Positions 54,167-64,000 of a stretch of DNA of 64,000 nucleotides are shown here, piece after piece. This DNA comes from Chamaea fasciata. Lineage: Eukaryota; Chordata; Aves; Passeriformes; Sylviidae. The stretch covers positions 1 to 64,000 of the forward strand of contig JARCOQ010000091.1 of the NCBI GenBank assembly GCA_029207755.1. The letters are read 5' to 3'. A program made the position numbers and the translations under genes. The notes beneath the pieces were generated by a model. The model did not search any database. It was not told the origin of the DNA and was given only the letters and a program-made list of their open reading frames with translations. The stretch's first letter is position 1. Every line of letters begins with the position of its first letter.

Positions 54167-57100
54167 CCCTGGCTGTCCCCTGGCTGTACCTGGGGGTGCC
54201 CTGGCTGTCCCCTAGGTGTCCCTGGGGATGCCCTGGAGTCCCTGGGGGTGCCCTGGCTGTCCCTGGGGGTCCCTGGCTGTCCCCTAGGTGTCCCTGGGGT
54301 GCCCTGGCTTTCCCTGGGGTGCCCTGGCTTCCCTGGGGTGCCCTGGCTGTCCCCTAGGTGTCCTTGGGGTGCCTTGCTGTCCCCAAGGCGTCCCTGGGGT
54401 GCCCTGGCTGTCCCCTAGGTGTCCCTGGGGCTGCCCTGGCTGTCCCTGGGGGTCCCTGGCTGTCCCATAGGTGTCCCTAGGGGTGCCTTGTATGTCCCTG
54501 GGGGTGCCCTGGCTGTCCCCTTGGTGTCCCTGGGAGGGCCCTGGCTGTCCCCTAAGTGTCCCTGGGGGTGCTCTGGTGTCCCTGGGGATGCCCTGGCTGT
54601 CCCCTAGCTGTCCCTGGGGTGCCCTGGGTGTCCCTGGGGTGCCCTGGCTGTCCCCTAGGTGTCCCTGGGGGTGCCCTGGCTGTCCCTGGTGTGCCCTAGC
54701 TGTCCCCTACGTGTCCCTGGGGGTGCCCCGGCTGTCCCTGGGGGTGCCCAGGCTGTCCCCTAGGGGTCCATGGGGGTACCCTGGCTGTCCCCTATGTGTC
54801 CCTGGGGGCGCCCTGGCTGTCCCTGGGGTGCCCTGGCTGTCCCCTAGGTGTCCCTGGGGTGCCCTGGCTGTCCCCTTGGTGTCCCTGGGGTGCCCAGGCT
54901 GTCCCCTAGGGGTCCCTGGGGGTACCCTGGCTGTCCCTGGGGTGCCCTGGCTGTCCCCTAGGTGTCCCTGGGGTGCCGTGGCTGTCCCCTTGGTGTCCCT
55001 GGGTGTGACCTGCCTGTCCCCTAGGTGTCCCTGGAGGTGCCCTGGCTGTCTCCTTGGTGTCCCTGGGGTACCCTGGCTGTCCCTTAGATGTCCCTGGGGG
55101 TGCCCTGGCTCTCCTTGGGGTGCCCTGGCTGTCCCTTATGTGTCCTTGGGGGTGCCATGGTGTCCCTGGGGTGCCTTGCTGTCCCCTAGGTGTCCCTGGG
55201 GGTGCCCTGCCTATCCCCTAGGTGTCCCTGGGGTTGCCTTGGCTGTCCCCTAGGTGTCCCTGGGTGTGCCCTGGTGTCCTTGGGGTGCTTTGGCTGTCCC
55301 CTAGGTGTCCCCGGAGTGCCCTGACTGTCCCCTAGGTGTCCCTGGGGTTTCCCTGGCTGTCCCCTAGTTGTCCCTGGGTTTTCCCTGGCTGTCCCCTAGT
55401 TGTCCCTTGGAGTGCCCTGGCTGTCCCCTAGGTGTCCCTGGGGGTGCCCTGGCTGTCCCCTAGGTCTCCCTTGGGGTGTCCTGGCTGTCCCCTTGGTTTC
55501 CCTGGGGGTGCCCTGGGTGTCTTTGGGGTGCCCTGGGGGTGCCTTGGGTGTCCCTGGGGGGTACCCTGGCTGTCCCCTTGGTGTCCCTGTGGGTGCCCTG
55601 GGTGGCCCTGGGGTGCCCTGGCTGTCCCCTCGGTGTCCCTGGGGGTGCCCTGGCTGTCCCCTAGGTGTCTCTGGGGGTGACCTGGCTGTCCCTGTGGGTG
55701 CCCTGCCTGTCCCCTTGGTGTCCTTGTGGGTGCCCTGGGTGGCCCTGGGGTGCCCTGGCTGTCCCCTTGGTGTCCCTGGGGGTGCCCTGGCTGTCCCCTA
55801 GGTGTCCCTGGTGGTGCCCTGGCTGTCCCTGGGGTGCCCTGGCTGTCCCCTAGGTGTCCCTGGTGGTGCCCTGGCTGTCCCTGGGGATCCCTGGCTGTCC
55901 CCTAGGCGTGCCTGCGGGTGACCTGGCTTTCCCTGGGGTGCCCTGGCTGTCCCCTAGGTGTCCTTGGGGATGCCCTGGTGTCCCTGGGGGTGCCCTGTCT
56001 GTCCCCTAGGTGTCCCTGGGGGTGCCCTGGGTGTCCCTGTCAGGGCCCTGGCTGTCCCTTATGTGTCCCTAGGGGTACCTTGTCCGTCCCTGGGGGGGCC
56101 CTGGCTGTCCCTGTGGGGGCCCTGGCTGTCCCCTAGGTGTCCCTGGGGTGCCCTGGCTGTCCCTGGTGGTGCCCTGGCTGTCCCTGGGGATCCCTGGCTG
56201 TCCCCTAGGTGTCCCTGGGGTGCCCTGGCTGTCCCTGGGGGTCCCTGGCTGTCCCCTTGGTGTCCCTGCGGGTGCCCTGGGTGTCTTTCGGGTGCCCTGG
56301 GGGTGCCCTTGCTGTCCCCTAGGTGTCCCTGGGGGTACCCTGGCTGTCCCCTTGGTGTCCCTGTGGGTACCCTGGGTAGCCCTGGGCATGGCCTGTCTGT
56401 CCCCTAGGTGTCCCTGCCTGTCCCCTAGGTGTCCCTGGGCCGCCCTGGGGGTGCCCTTTCTAGCCCTGTGGGTGCCCTGCCTGTCCCTGGGGTGCCCAGG
56501 CTGTCCCCTAGGTGTCCCTGGGGTGCCGTGGCTGTCCCCTTGGTGTCCCTGGGTGTGACCTGCCTGTCCCCTAGGTGTCCCTGGAGGTGCCCTGGCTGTC
56601 CCATAGGTGTCCCTGGAGGTGCCCTGGCTATCCCTGGGGGGGCCCTGGCTGTCCCCTTGGTGTCCCTGGGGGTGCCCTGGCTGTCCCCTTGGTGTCCCTG
56701 GGGTGCCCAGGCTGTCCCCTAGGGGTCCCTGGGGGTACCCTGGCTGTCCCTGGGGTGCCCTGGCTGTCCCCTAGGTGTCCCTGGGGTGCCGTGGTGTCCC
56801 CTTGGTGTCCCTGGGTGTGACCTGCCTGTCCCCTAGGTGTCCCTGGAGGTGCCCTGGCTGTCTCCTTGGTGTCCCTGGGGTACCCTGGCTGTCCCTTAGA
56901 TGTCCCTGGGGGTGCCCTGGCTCTCCTTGGGGTGCCCTGGCTGTCCCTTATGTGTCCCTGGGGGTGCCATGGTGTCCCTGGGCTGCCTTGCTGTCCCCTA
57001 GGTGTCCCTGCGGGTGCCCTGCCTATCCCCTAGGTGTCCCTGGGGTTGCCTTGGCTGTCCCCTAGGTGTCCCTGGGTGTGCCCTGGTGTCCTTGGGGTGC

Positions 57101-59782
57101 TTTGGCTGTCCCCTAGGTGTCCCCGGAGTGCCCTGACTGTCCCCTAGGTGTCCCTGGGGTTTCCCTGGCTGTCCCCTAGTTGTCCCTGGGGTTTCCCTGG
57201 CTGTCCCCTAGTTGTCCCTTGGAGTGCCCTGGCTGTCCCCTAGGTGTCCCTGGGGATCCCTGGCTGTCCCCTAGGCGTGCCTGCGGGTGACCTGGCTGTC
57301 CTCTAGGTGGTCCTGGGGGTGCCCTGCCTGTCCCCTAGGTGTCCCTGGGGTGCCCTAGCTTTCCTTGGGGTGCCCTGGCTGTCCCCTAGGTGTCCTTGGG
57401 GATGCCCTGGTGTCCCTGGGGGTGCCCTGTCTGTCCCCTAGGTGTCCCTGGGGGTGCCCTGGGTGTCCCTGTCAGGGCCCTGGCTGTCCCTATGTGTCCC
57501 TAGGGGTACCTTGTCTGTCCCTGGGGGGGCCCTGGCTGTCCCTCTGGGGGCCCTGGCTGTCCCCTAGGTGTCCCTGGGGTGCCCTGGCTGTGCCTGGGGG
57601 TCCCTAGCTGTCCCCTAGGTGTCCCTGGGGTGCCCTGGCTGTCCCTGGCTGTCCCCTTGGTGTCCTTGCGGGTGCCCTGGGTGTCTTTCGGGTGCCCTGG
57701 GGGTGCCCTGGCTGTCCCTGGGGGTGCCCTGTCTGTCCCCTAGGTGTCCCTGTGGGGGCCCTGGCCGTTCTCGGGGTTCCCTGACTGTCCCCTAGATGTC
57801 CCTGGCATTCGCCAAGGCGTGCCTGCGGGTGACTTGGCTGTCCCCTAGGAGTCCCTGGGGGTGCCCTGCCTGTCCCCTAGGGGTACCTTGTCTGTCCCTG
57901 GGGTGCCCTGGCTGTCCCCTAGGTGTCCCCGGTGATGCCCTGGCTATCCCTGGAGTGCCCTGGCTCTCCTTGGGGTGCCCTGGCTGTCCCTTATGTGTCC
58001 CTGGGGGTGCCCAGGGTGTCCCTGGGGTGCCTTGCTGTCCCCTAGGTGTCCCTGCGGGTGCCCTGCCTGTCCCCTAGGTGTCCCTTGGGGTGCCCTGGCT
58101 GTCCCTTAGCTATCCCTGGGGCTGCCCTGGCTGTCCCTGGGGGTCCCTGGCTGTCCCATAGGTGTCCCTAGGGGTGCCTTGTCTGTCCCTGGGGGGGCCC
58201 TGAGGGTACCCTGCTGTCCCTGGGAGGGCCCTGGCTGTCCCCTAAGTGTCCCTGGGGGTGCTCTAGTGTCCCTGGGGATGACCTGGCTGTCCCCTAGCTC
58301 TCCCTGGGGGTGCCCTGGGTGTCCCCTAGGTGTCCCTGGGGGTGCCCTGGCTGTCCCTGGTGTGCCCAAGCTGTCCCCTACGTGTCCCTGGGGGTGCCCT
58401 GGCTGTCCCTGAGGGTGCCCTAGGGGTGCCCCGGCTGTCCCTGGGGGTGCCCAGGCTGTCCCCTAGGGGTCCCTGGGGGTACCCTGGCTGTCCCCTATGT
58501 GTCCCTGGGGGCGCCCTGGCTGTCCCTGGGGTGCCCTGGCTGTCCCCTAGGTGTCCCTGGGGTTCCGTGGCTGTCCCCTAGGTGTCCCTGGGGGTGCCCT
58601 GCCTGTCCCCTAGGTGTCCCTGGGGTTGCCTTGGCTGTCCCTTAGGTGTCCCTGGGGGTGCCCTGCCTGTCCCCTAGGTGTCCCTGGGGGTGCCCTGGCT
58701 GTCCCCTAGGTGTCCCTGGGGGTGCCCTGCCTGTCCCCGAGGTGTCTCTGGGGGTGCCCTGGCTGTCCTTGGGGTGCTCTGGCTGTCCCCTAGGTGTCCC
58801 TGGAGTACCCTGACTGTCCCCTAGGTGTCCCTGGGGGTCCCTGGCTGTCCCCCAGTTGTCCCTGGGGGAGCCCTGGCTGTCCCTAGGGTGCCCTGCCTGT
58901 CCCCTAGGTGTCCCTGGGAGTGCCCTGGCTGACCCCTGGGTGTCCCTGGGGTGCCCTGGCTGTCCCTGGGGTACCCAGGCTTTCCTTTAGGTGTCCGTAG
59001 GGGTGCCCTGGCTTTCCCGTAGTTGTCCCTGGGGTGCCCTGGCTGTCCCTTTGGTGTCCCTGGAGGTGCCCTTGCTGTCCCTTGGGGGGCCCTGGGTGTC
59101 CCTGAGGGGGCCCTGGCTGTCTTCTAGGTGTTCCTGGGGGGCTCTGGCTGTCCCCTAGCTGTCCCTGGGGTGCCCAGGCTGTCCCTGGGGTTCCCAGGCT
59201 TTCCTTTAGGTGTCCCTGGGGGTGCCCTGGCTGTCCCCTAGGTGTCCCAGGGCTGCCCTGGCTGTCCCATAGGTGTCCCTGGGGGTGCCCTGGCTGTTCC
59301 TTAGGTGTCCCTGGGGTGCCCTGGCTCTCCCCTAACGGTCCCTGGGGGTGCCCTGGCTGCCCCTGGGGTGCCCTGTCTGTCCCCTAGGTGTCCCTGGGGG
59401 TGCCCTGGGTGTCCCTGTCAGGGCCCTGGCTGTCCCTTTTGTGTCCCTAGGGGTACCTTGTCTGTCCCTGGGGGGGCCCTGGCTGTCCCTGTGGGGGCCC
59501 TGGCTGTCTTCTAGGTGTCCCTGTGGGGGCCCTGACTGTCCCGTAGTTGTCCCTGGGGTGCCCTGGCTGTTCCTTAGGTGTCCCTGGGGGTGCCCTGGCT
59601 GTCCTTTAGGTGTCCGTAGGGGTGCCCTGGCTTTCCCGTAGTTGTCCCTGGGGTGCCCTGGCTGTCCCTTTGGTGTCCCTGGAGGTGCCCTTGCTGTCCC
59701 TTGGGGGGCGCTGGCTGTCCCTGGGGTGCCCTGGCTGTCCTTTAGGTGTCCCTGGGGGTGCCCTGGCTGTCCCCTAGGTGTC
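54167..59782. repeat. 32-bp minisatellite block 10 (longest)
   Basis: 5.6 kb. The first roughly 400 bp match block 6. Units after about 57200 become more diverged and irregular. Confidence 0.9.
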
Positions 59783-61105
59783 CCTGCCTCGCTCGTATCC
59801 TCGACTCCGCCTCCGGCGCCATGGTGACACCCCTCCCAGTCTGGACCAGTGTGGCCACACCCCCTCCCCTGGGGCCATTAGACCCATCCCAGTACAGACC
59901 AGTAAGGCACCGTGTGCCCACCATCGACCCCCACACGCCTGCCAGTTCGTCCCAGTCCACTCCCCGTCCATCCCAGTTCTCTCTGATCACCCTCCCAGTG
60001 CTCCCAGTCCATCCCAGTCCCGCAGGTGCTGGTGCTTGTGGCTTGATCAGCTGGTGCCTGTCCGCAACGTGGAGCGGGTCAAATGAGGCCTCAGGGGGAG
60101 GGGGGGGCGGATTTTGGGGGTCCTGGGGGTCCCGAGTTGTCCTGGAGGGGTTTGGGGGGTTTTGGGGGGTCTGCGGGGAGTCTCAAGGGGCTGCTGTGGG
60201 TGTTTTTGGGGGGGCTTCGGGAGGTTTGGGCGGCCCATTTGAGGCATCAAAGGAACCTGAGGAGGGTTTTGCGGGCTCCTGGAGGTCGGGGGGGCCCTGG
60301 GGGTGGTTTGGGGGGCACTGGGGGGTTCCAGCCCGTGACCCCCCCCCGTTTTTGACCCCCCCCCCCCGAGCTGTTTCGGTCTCATCGACGCCCTCCTGAA
60401 GCCCAAGGGGGAGTGGGCGCTGGGCCCCCCCCGCTGCCCCCTCCCCTGCCACCCCCGCGACGCCCTGCAGGTGAGGGACCCCCAAAAACCCCTCCCCGGA
60501 CCCCAAATTCACCCCTGGGACCCCAAAAAACCCCCAAAACCTCTCCCCGGACCCCAAATTCAGCCCTGAGGCCCCAAAAAACCCCCAAAAACCCCTCCCC
60601 ATGAACCCCAAATCCACCCCTGGGACCCCCCAAAACCTCCCCAGGACCCCAGATCCACCCCGGGACCCCCAAATCCATCCCTTGGACCCCCAAAAACCCC
60701 CAAATCCATCCCTGGGACCCCCCAAAACCTCCCTCCAAACCCCAAATTCACCCCTCGGACCTCCAGAATCCCTCCACAGGACCCCTCAGGGGTCGTTCCC
60801 CACGAAAAAGGGCGGGAAACGTGAGGGGAGAAAAAGGGCGGGAAACGTGAGGGGAGAAAAAGGGCGGGATCAAGTGGAGGGGATCAATGGAATTTTGGGG
60901 GGGTCAGCGACGCTGAGGAAGGATCAATGGAATATTGGGGGGGCATCAATGACATTGGGGGGGTCAGTGACATTCGGGTGGGGATCAATGATGCTGTGGG
61001 GGGGTCGATATCAGCTCGGGGGGCGGCCATGGGTTTTTGGGGGGCCGCAACGCAGGCATCCGTGCTGGGTTTGGAGCGGGGGGGCCCCTTCAACCTCTGG
61101 GGGGG
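59783..61105 (+). repeat. Core copy 11
   Basis: Carries AGACCAGTAAGG as in copies 1 and 12, and a private GTGACATTCGGG. Its exon-like block 60371-60470 has GGGGGAGTGGG (G to E). Confidence 0.93.
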
Positions 61106-63002
61106 CCCTGGCTGTCCCCTGGCTGTCCCTGGGGGTGCCCTGGCTGTCCCCTAGGTGTCCCTGGGGATGCCCTGGAGACCCTGGGGGTGCCCTGGCTGTC
61201 CCTGGGGTGCCCTAGCTGTCCCCTAGGTGTCCCTGGGGGTGCCCTGGCTGTCCCCTTGGTGTCCCTGGGGTACCCTGGCTGTCCCTTAGATGTCCCTGGG
61301 GGTGCCCTGGCTCTCCTTGGGGTGCCCTGGCTGTCCCTTATGTGTCCCTGGGGGTGCCATGGTGTCCCTGGGGTGCCTTGCTGTCCCCTAGGTGTCCCTG
61401 CGGGTGCCCTGCCTATCCCCTAGGTGTCCCTGGGGTTGCCTTGGCTGTCCCCTAGGTGTCCCTGGGTGTGCCCTGGTGTCCTTGGGGTGCTCTGGCTGTC
61501 CCCTAGGTGTCCCCGGAGTGCCCTGACTGTCTCCTAGGTGTCCCTGGGGGTTCCCTGGCTGTCCCCTAGGTATCCCGGGGGGAGCCCTGGCAATCCCCTA
61601 GGTGTCCCTGGCGGTGCCCTGGGTGTCCTAGGGGTGCCCTGGCTGTCCCCTAGGTGTCCCTGGGGGTGCCCCGGCTGTCCCTGGGGGTGCCCAGGCTGTC
61701 CCCTAGGTGTCCCTGGGGGTACCCTGGCTGTCCCCTATGTGTCCCTGGGGTGCCCTGGCTGTCCCTGGGGTGCCCTGGCTGTCCCCTAGGTGTCCCTGGG
61801 GTGCCGTGGCTGTCCCCTATGTGTCCCTGGGGGTGCCCTGGCTGTCCCCTAGGTGTCCCTGGGGTGCCGTGGCTGTCCCCTTGGTGTCCGTGGGGGTGCC
61901 CTGGCTGTCCCCTAGCTGTCCCTGGGGGTGCCCTGGGTGTCCTTGGGGTGCCTTGGCTGTCCCCTAGGTGTCCCTGGGGGTGCCCTGGAGGTCCCCTAGG
62001 TGTCCCTGGGGGTGCCCTGGCTGTCCTTGGGGTGCACTGGCTGTCCCCTAGGTGTCCTTGGGGGTGCCCTGGGTGTCCCTGGGGCGCCCAGGCTGTCCCC
62101 TTGGGATCCCTGGAGTACCCTGGCTGTCTCTTATGTGTCCCTGGCTTTCCCCTAGGTGTCCCTGGGAGTGCCCTGGCTGTCCCTGGGGTGTCCTGGCTGT
62201 CCCCTAGGTGTTCCTGGGGGTGTCCTGGCTGTCACTGGGGTGCTCTGGCTGTCCCTGGGGGTGCCCTGGCTGTCCCCTAGGTGTCCCTGGGGATGCCCTG
62301 GCTGTCACCTTGGTGTCCCTGGGGCGCCCTGGGAGTGCCCTGGCTGTCCCTGGGTTGCCCTGGCTGTCCCCTAGGTGTCCCTGGGGTGCCCTGCCTGTCC
62401 CCTAGGTATCCCTGGGGGTGCCCTGGCTGTTTCTGGAGTACCCTGGCTGTCCCCTTCGTGTCCCTGGGGGTGCCCTGGGGGTGCCCAGGCTGTCCCCTAG
62501 GTGTCCCTGGGGGTACCCTGGCTGTCCCCTATGTGTCCCTGGGGTGCCCTGGCTGTCCCCTAGGTGTCCCTGGGGTGCCGTGGCTGTCCCCTAGGTGTCC
62601 CTGGAGGTGCCCTGGCTGTCCCCTAGGTGTCCCTGGGGGTGCCCTGGCATTCCCTGGGGTGCCCTGCCTGTCCCCTAGGTGTCCCTGGGGGTGCCCTGGC
62701 TGTCCCCTAGGTGTCCCTGGGGGTGCCCTGGCTGTCCTTGGGGTGCTCTGGCTGTCCCCTTGGTGTCCCTGGGGGGTGCCATGGCTGTCCCCTAGGTGTC
62801 CCTGGGGGTGCCCTGGAGGTCCCCTAGGTGTCCCTGGGGGTGCCCTGGGTGTCCCTGGGGGTGCCCTGGCTGTCCCTGGGGGTGCCCTGGCTATCGCCTA
62901 GGTGTCCCTGGGGGTGCCCTGGCTGTCCCCTAGGTGTCCCTGGGGGTGCCCTGTCTGTCCCCTGGGTGTCCGTGGGGGTGCCCTGGCTGTCCCCTAGGTG
63001 TC
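61106..63002. repeat. 32-bp minisatellite block 11
   Basis: 1.9 kb. Units differ more from each other here than in blocks 4-9. Confidence 0.9.
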
Positions 63003-64000
63003 CCTGCCTCGCTCGTATCCTCGACTCCGCCTCCGGCGCCATGGTGACACCCCTCCCAATCTGGACCAGTATGGCCACACCCCCTCCCCTGGGGCCATTA
63101 GACCCATCCCAGTACAGACCAGTAAGGCACCGTGTGCCCACCATGGACCCCCACACGCCTGCCAGTTCGTCCCAGTCCACTCCCCGTCCATCCCAGTTCC
63201 CTCTGATCACCCTCCCAGTGCTCCCAGTCCATCCCAGTCCCGCAGGTGCTGGTGCTTGTGGCTTGATCAGCTGGTGCCTGTCCGCAACGTGGAGCGGGTC
63301 AAATGAGGCCTCAGGGCGAGGGGGGGGCGGATTTTGGGGGTCCTGGGGGTCCCGAGTTGTCCTGGAGGGGTTTGGGGGGTTTTGGGGGGTCTGCGGGGAG
63401 TCTCAAGGGGCTGCTGTGGGTGTTTTTGGGGGGGCTTCGGGAGGTTTGGGCGGCCCATTTGAGGCATCAAAGGAACCTGAGGAGGGTTTTGCGGGCTCCT
63501 GGAGGTCGGGGGGGCCCTGGGGGTGGTTTGGGGGGCACTGGGGGGATCCAGCCCGTGACCCCCCCCGTTTTTGACCCCCCCCCGAGCTGTTTCAGTCTCA
63601 TCGACGCCCTCCTGAAGCCCAAGGGGGGGTGGGCGCTGGGCCCCCCCCGCTGCCCCCTCCCCTGCCACCCCCGCGACGCCCTGCAGGTGAGGGACCCCCA
63701 AAAACCCCTCCCCAGACCCCAAATTCACCCCTGGGACCCCGAAAAACCCCCCAAACCTCTCCCCGGACCCCAAATTCACCCCTGAGGCCCCCAAAAAACC
63801 CCCAAACCCCTCCCCATGAACCCCAAATCCACCCCTGGGACCCCCCAAAACCTCCCCAGGACCCCAGATTCACACCGGGACCCCCAAATCCATCCCTTGG
63901 ACCCCCAAAACCCCCAAATCCATCCCTGGGACCCCCCAAAACTCCCCTCCAAACCCCAAATTCACCCCTCGGACCTCCAGAATCCCTCCACAGGACCCCT
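63003..64000 (+). repeat. Core copy 12 (cut by window end)
   Basis: The most diverged core, with many private changes (CTCCCAATCTGG, CCAGTATGGCC, ACCATGGACC, TTTCAGTCTC, GATTCACACCGG). Its exon-like block is 63587-63686. Confidence 0.93.

Larger units (their letters stand above)
17530..64000. repeat. 46-kb two-level tandem array (core plus 32-bp minisatellite)
   Basis: The array consists of a core of about 1.31-1.34 kb, found 12 times at 18551, 23018, 26865, 29249, 34381, 37906, 39689, 44635, 49483, 52829, 59783 and 63003. Cores are separated by 0.4-5.6 kb of a minisatellite whose usual unit is 32 bp (CTGTCCCCTAGGTGTCCC then TGGGGGTGCCCTGG). All cores face the same way. The array starts abruptly at about 17530 and continues past the window end. 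Long frames of MSLGVPWLSPRCPWG type come from the 32-bp unit, which cycles through three frames; they end at the TAG in CCCCTAGG and are not genes. Confidence 0.95.

Noticed and set aside
17530..63000. Many frames of MSLGVPWLSPRCPWGCPGCP type
   Set aside because: They arise from the 32-bp unit read through its three frames and are ended by its TAG. There are no splice or start features and no family resemblance.
17530..64000. A transposon or retroviral origin of the 1.3-kb core
   Set aside because: No terminal repeats, target-site duplications, reverse transcriptase, transposase or poly-A tail pattern could be seen.

Overview
The window reads as vertebrate nuclear DNA, most likely from a bird and probably from a small GC-rich microchromosome. 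The vertebrate call rests on a complete 15-exon MCM7 gene with GT-AG introns and on one COPS6 exon on the opposite strand. The avian call is an inference from very high GC, introns built almost wholly of minisatellites, and the many CCCAGT/ACCAGT-type repeats. No prokaryotic operons, rRNA, tRNA or recognisable transposons were seen.

Layout. Positions 1-216 are a cell-cycle type promoter with three inverted CCAAT boxes, a CACGTG E-box and two E2F-like sites. Positions 217-14548 hold MCM7 (+ strand), the MCM7 subunit of the MCM2-7 replicative helicase. All 15 exons can be placed by similarity to vertebrate MCM7 and their splice phases agree. The single conflict is a 1-nt excess in G runs of the last exon, which shifts the frame of the C-terminus. 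Nearly every longer MCM7 intron carries its own minisatellite. Four exons (5, 7, 9, 13) have their 3' end plus 5' splice site copied into the following intron, once or many times. Positions 14549-15760 are the 3' flank, with a symmetric poly(A) palindrome at 15391-15405. Positions 15780-16740 are a 23-bp-type minisatellite, and 16749-16849 is one COPS6 exon on the minus strand. The other COPS6 exons, including the terminal coding exon expected at lower coordinates, were not found.

From about 17530 to the end of the window (46 kb) there is one two-level tandem array. A roughly 1.3-kb core, present 12 times (the last copy cut by the window edge), alternates with 0.4-5.6 kb stretches of a GC-rich, roughly 32-bp minisatellite. 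Each core holds a 100-nt exon-like block with a splice acceptor-like start and a CAG|GTGAGG donor. The length and open frame of this block are kept in 11 of 12 copies; I do not recognise the protein. Blocks containing several cores are themselves duplicated: about 15 kb (cores 5-6 match 9-10), about 4.9 kb (core 7 matches 8) and about 6.2 kb (part of the core 2-3 interval matches that after core 4).

MCM7 and COPS6 run toward each other, as in mammals. The most unusual theme is the repeated capture of exon-tail plus 5' splice site into tandem repeats, seen independently at several MCM7 exons and possibly again in the 46-kb array. Long open frames inside the repeats are by-products of base composition and are not annotated as genes.
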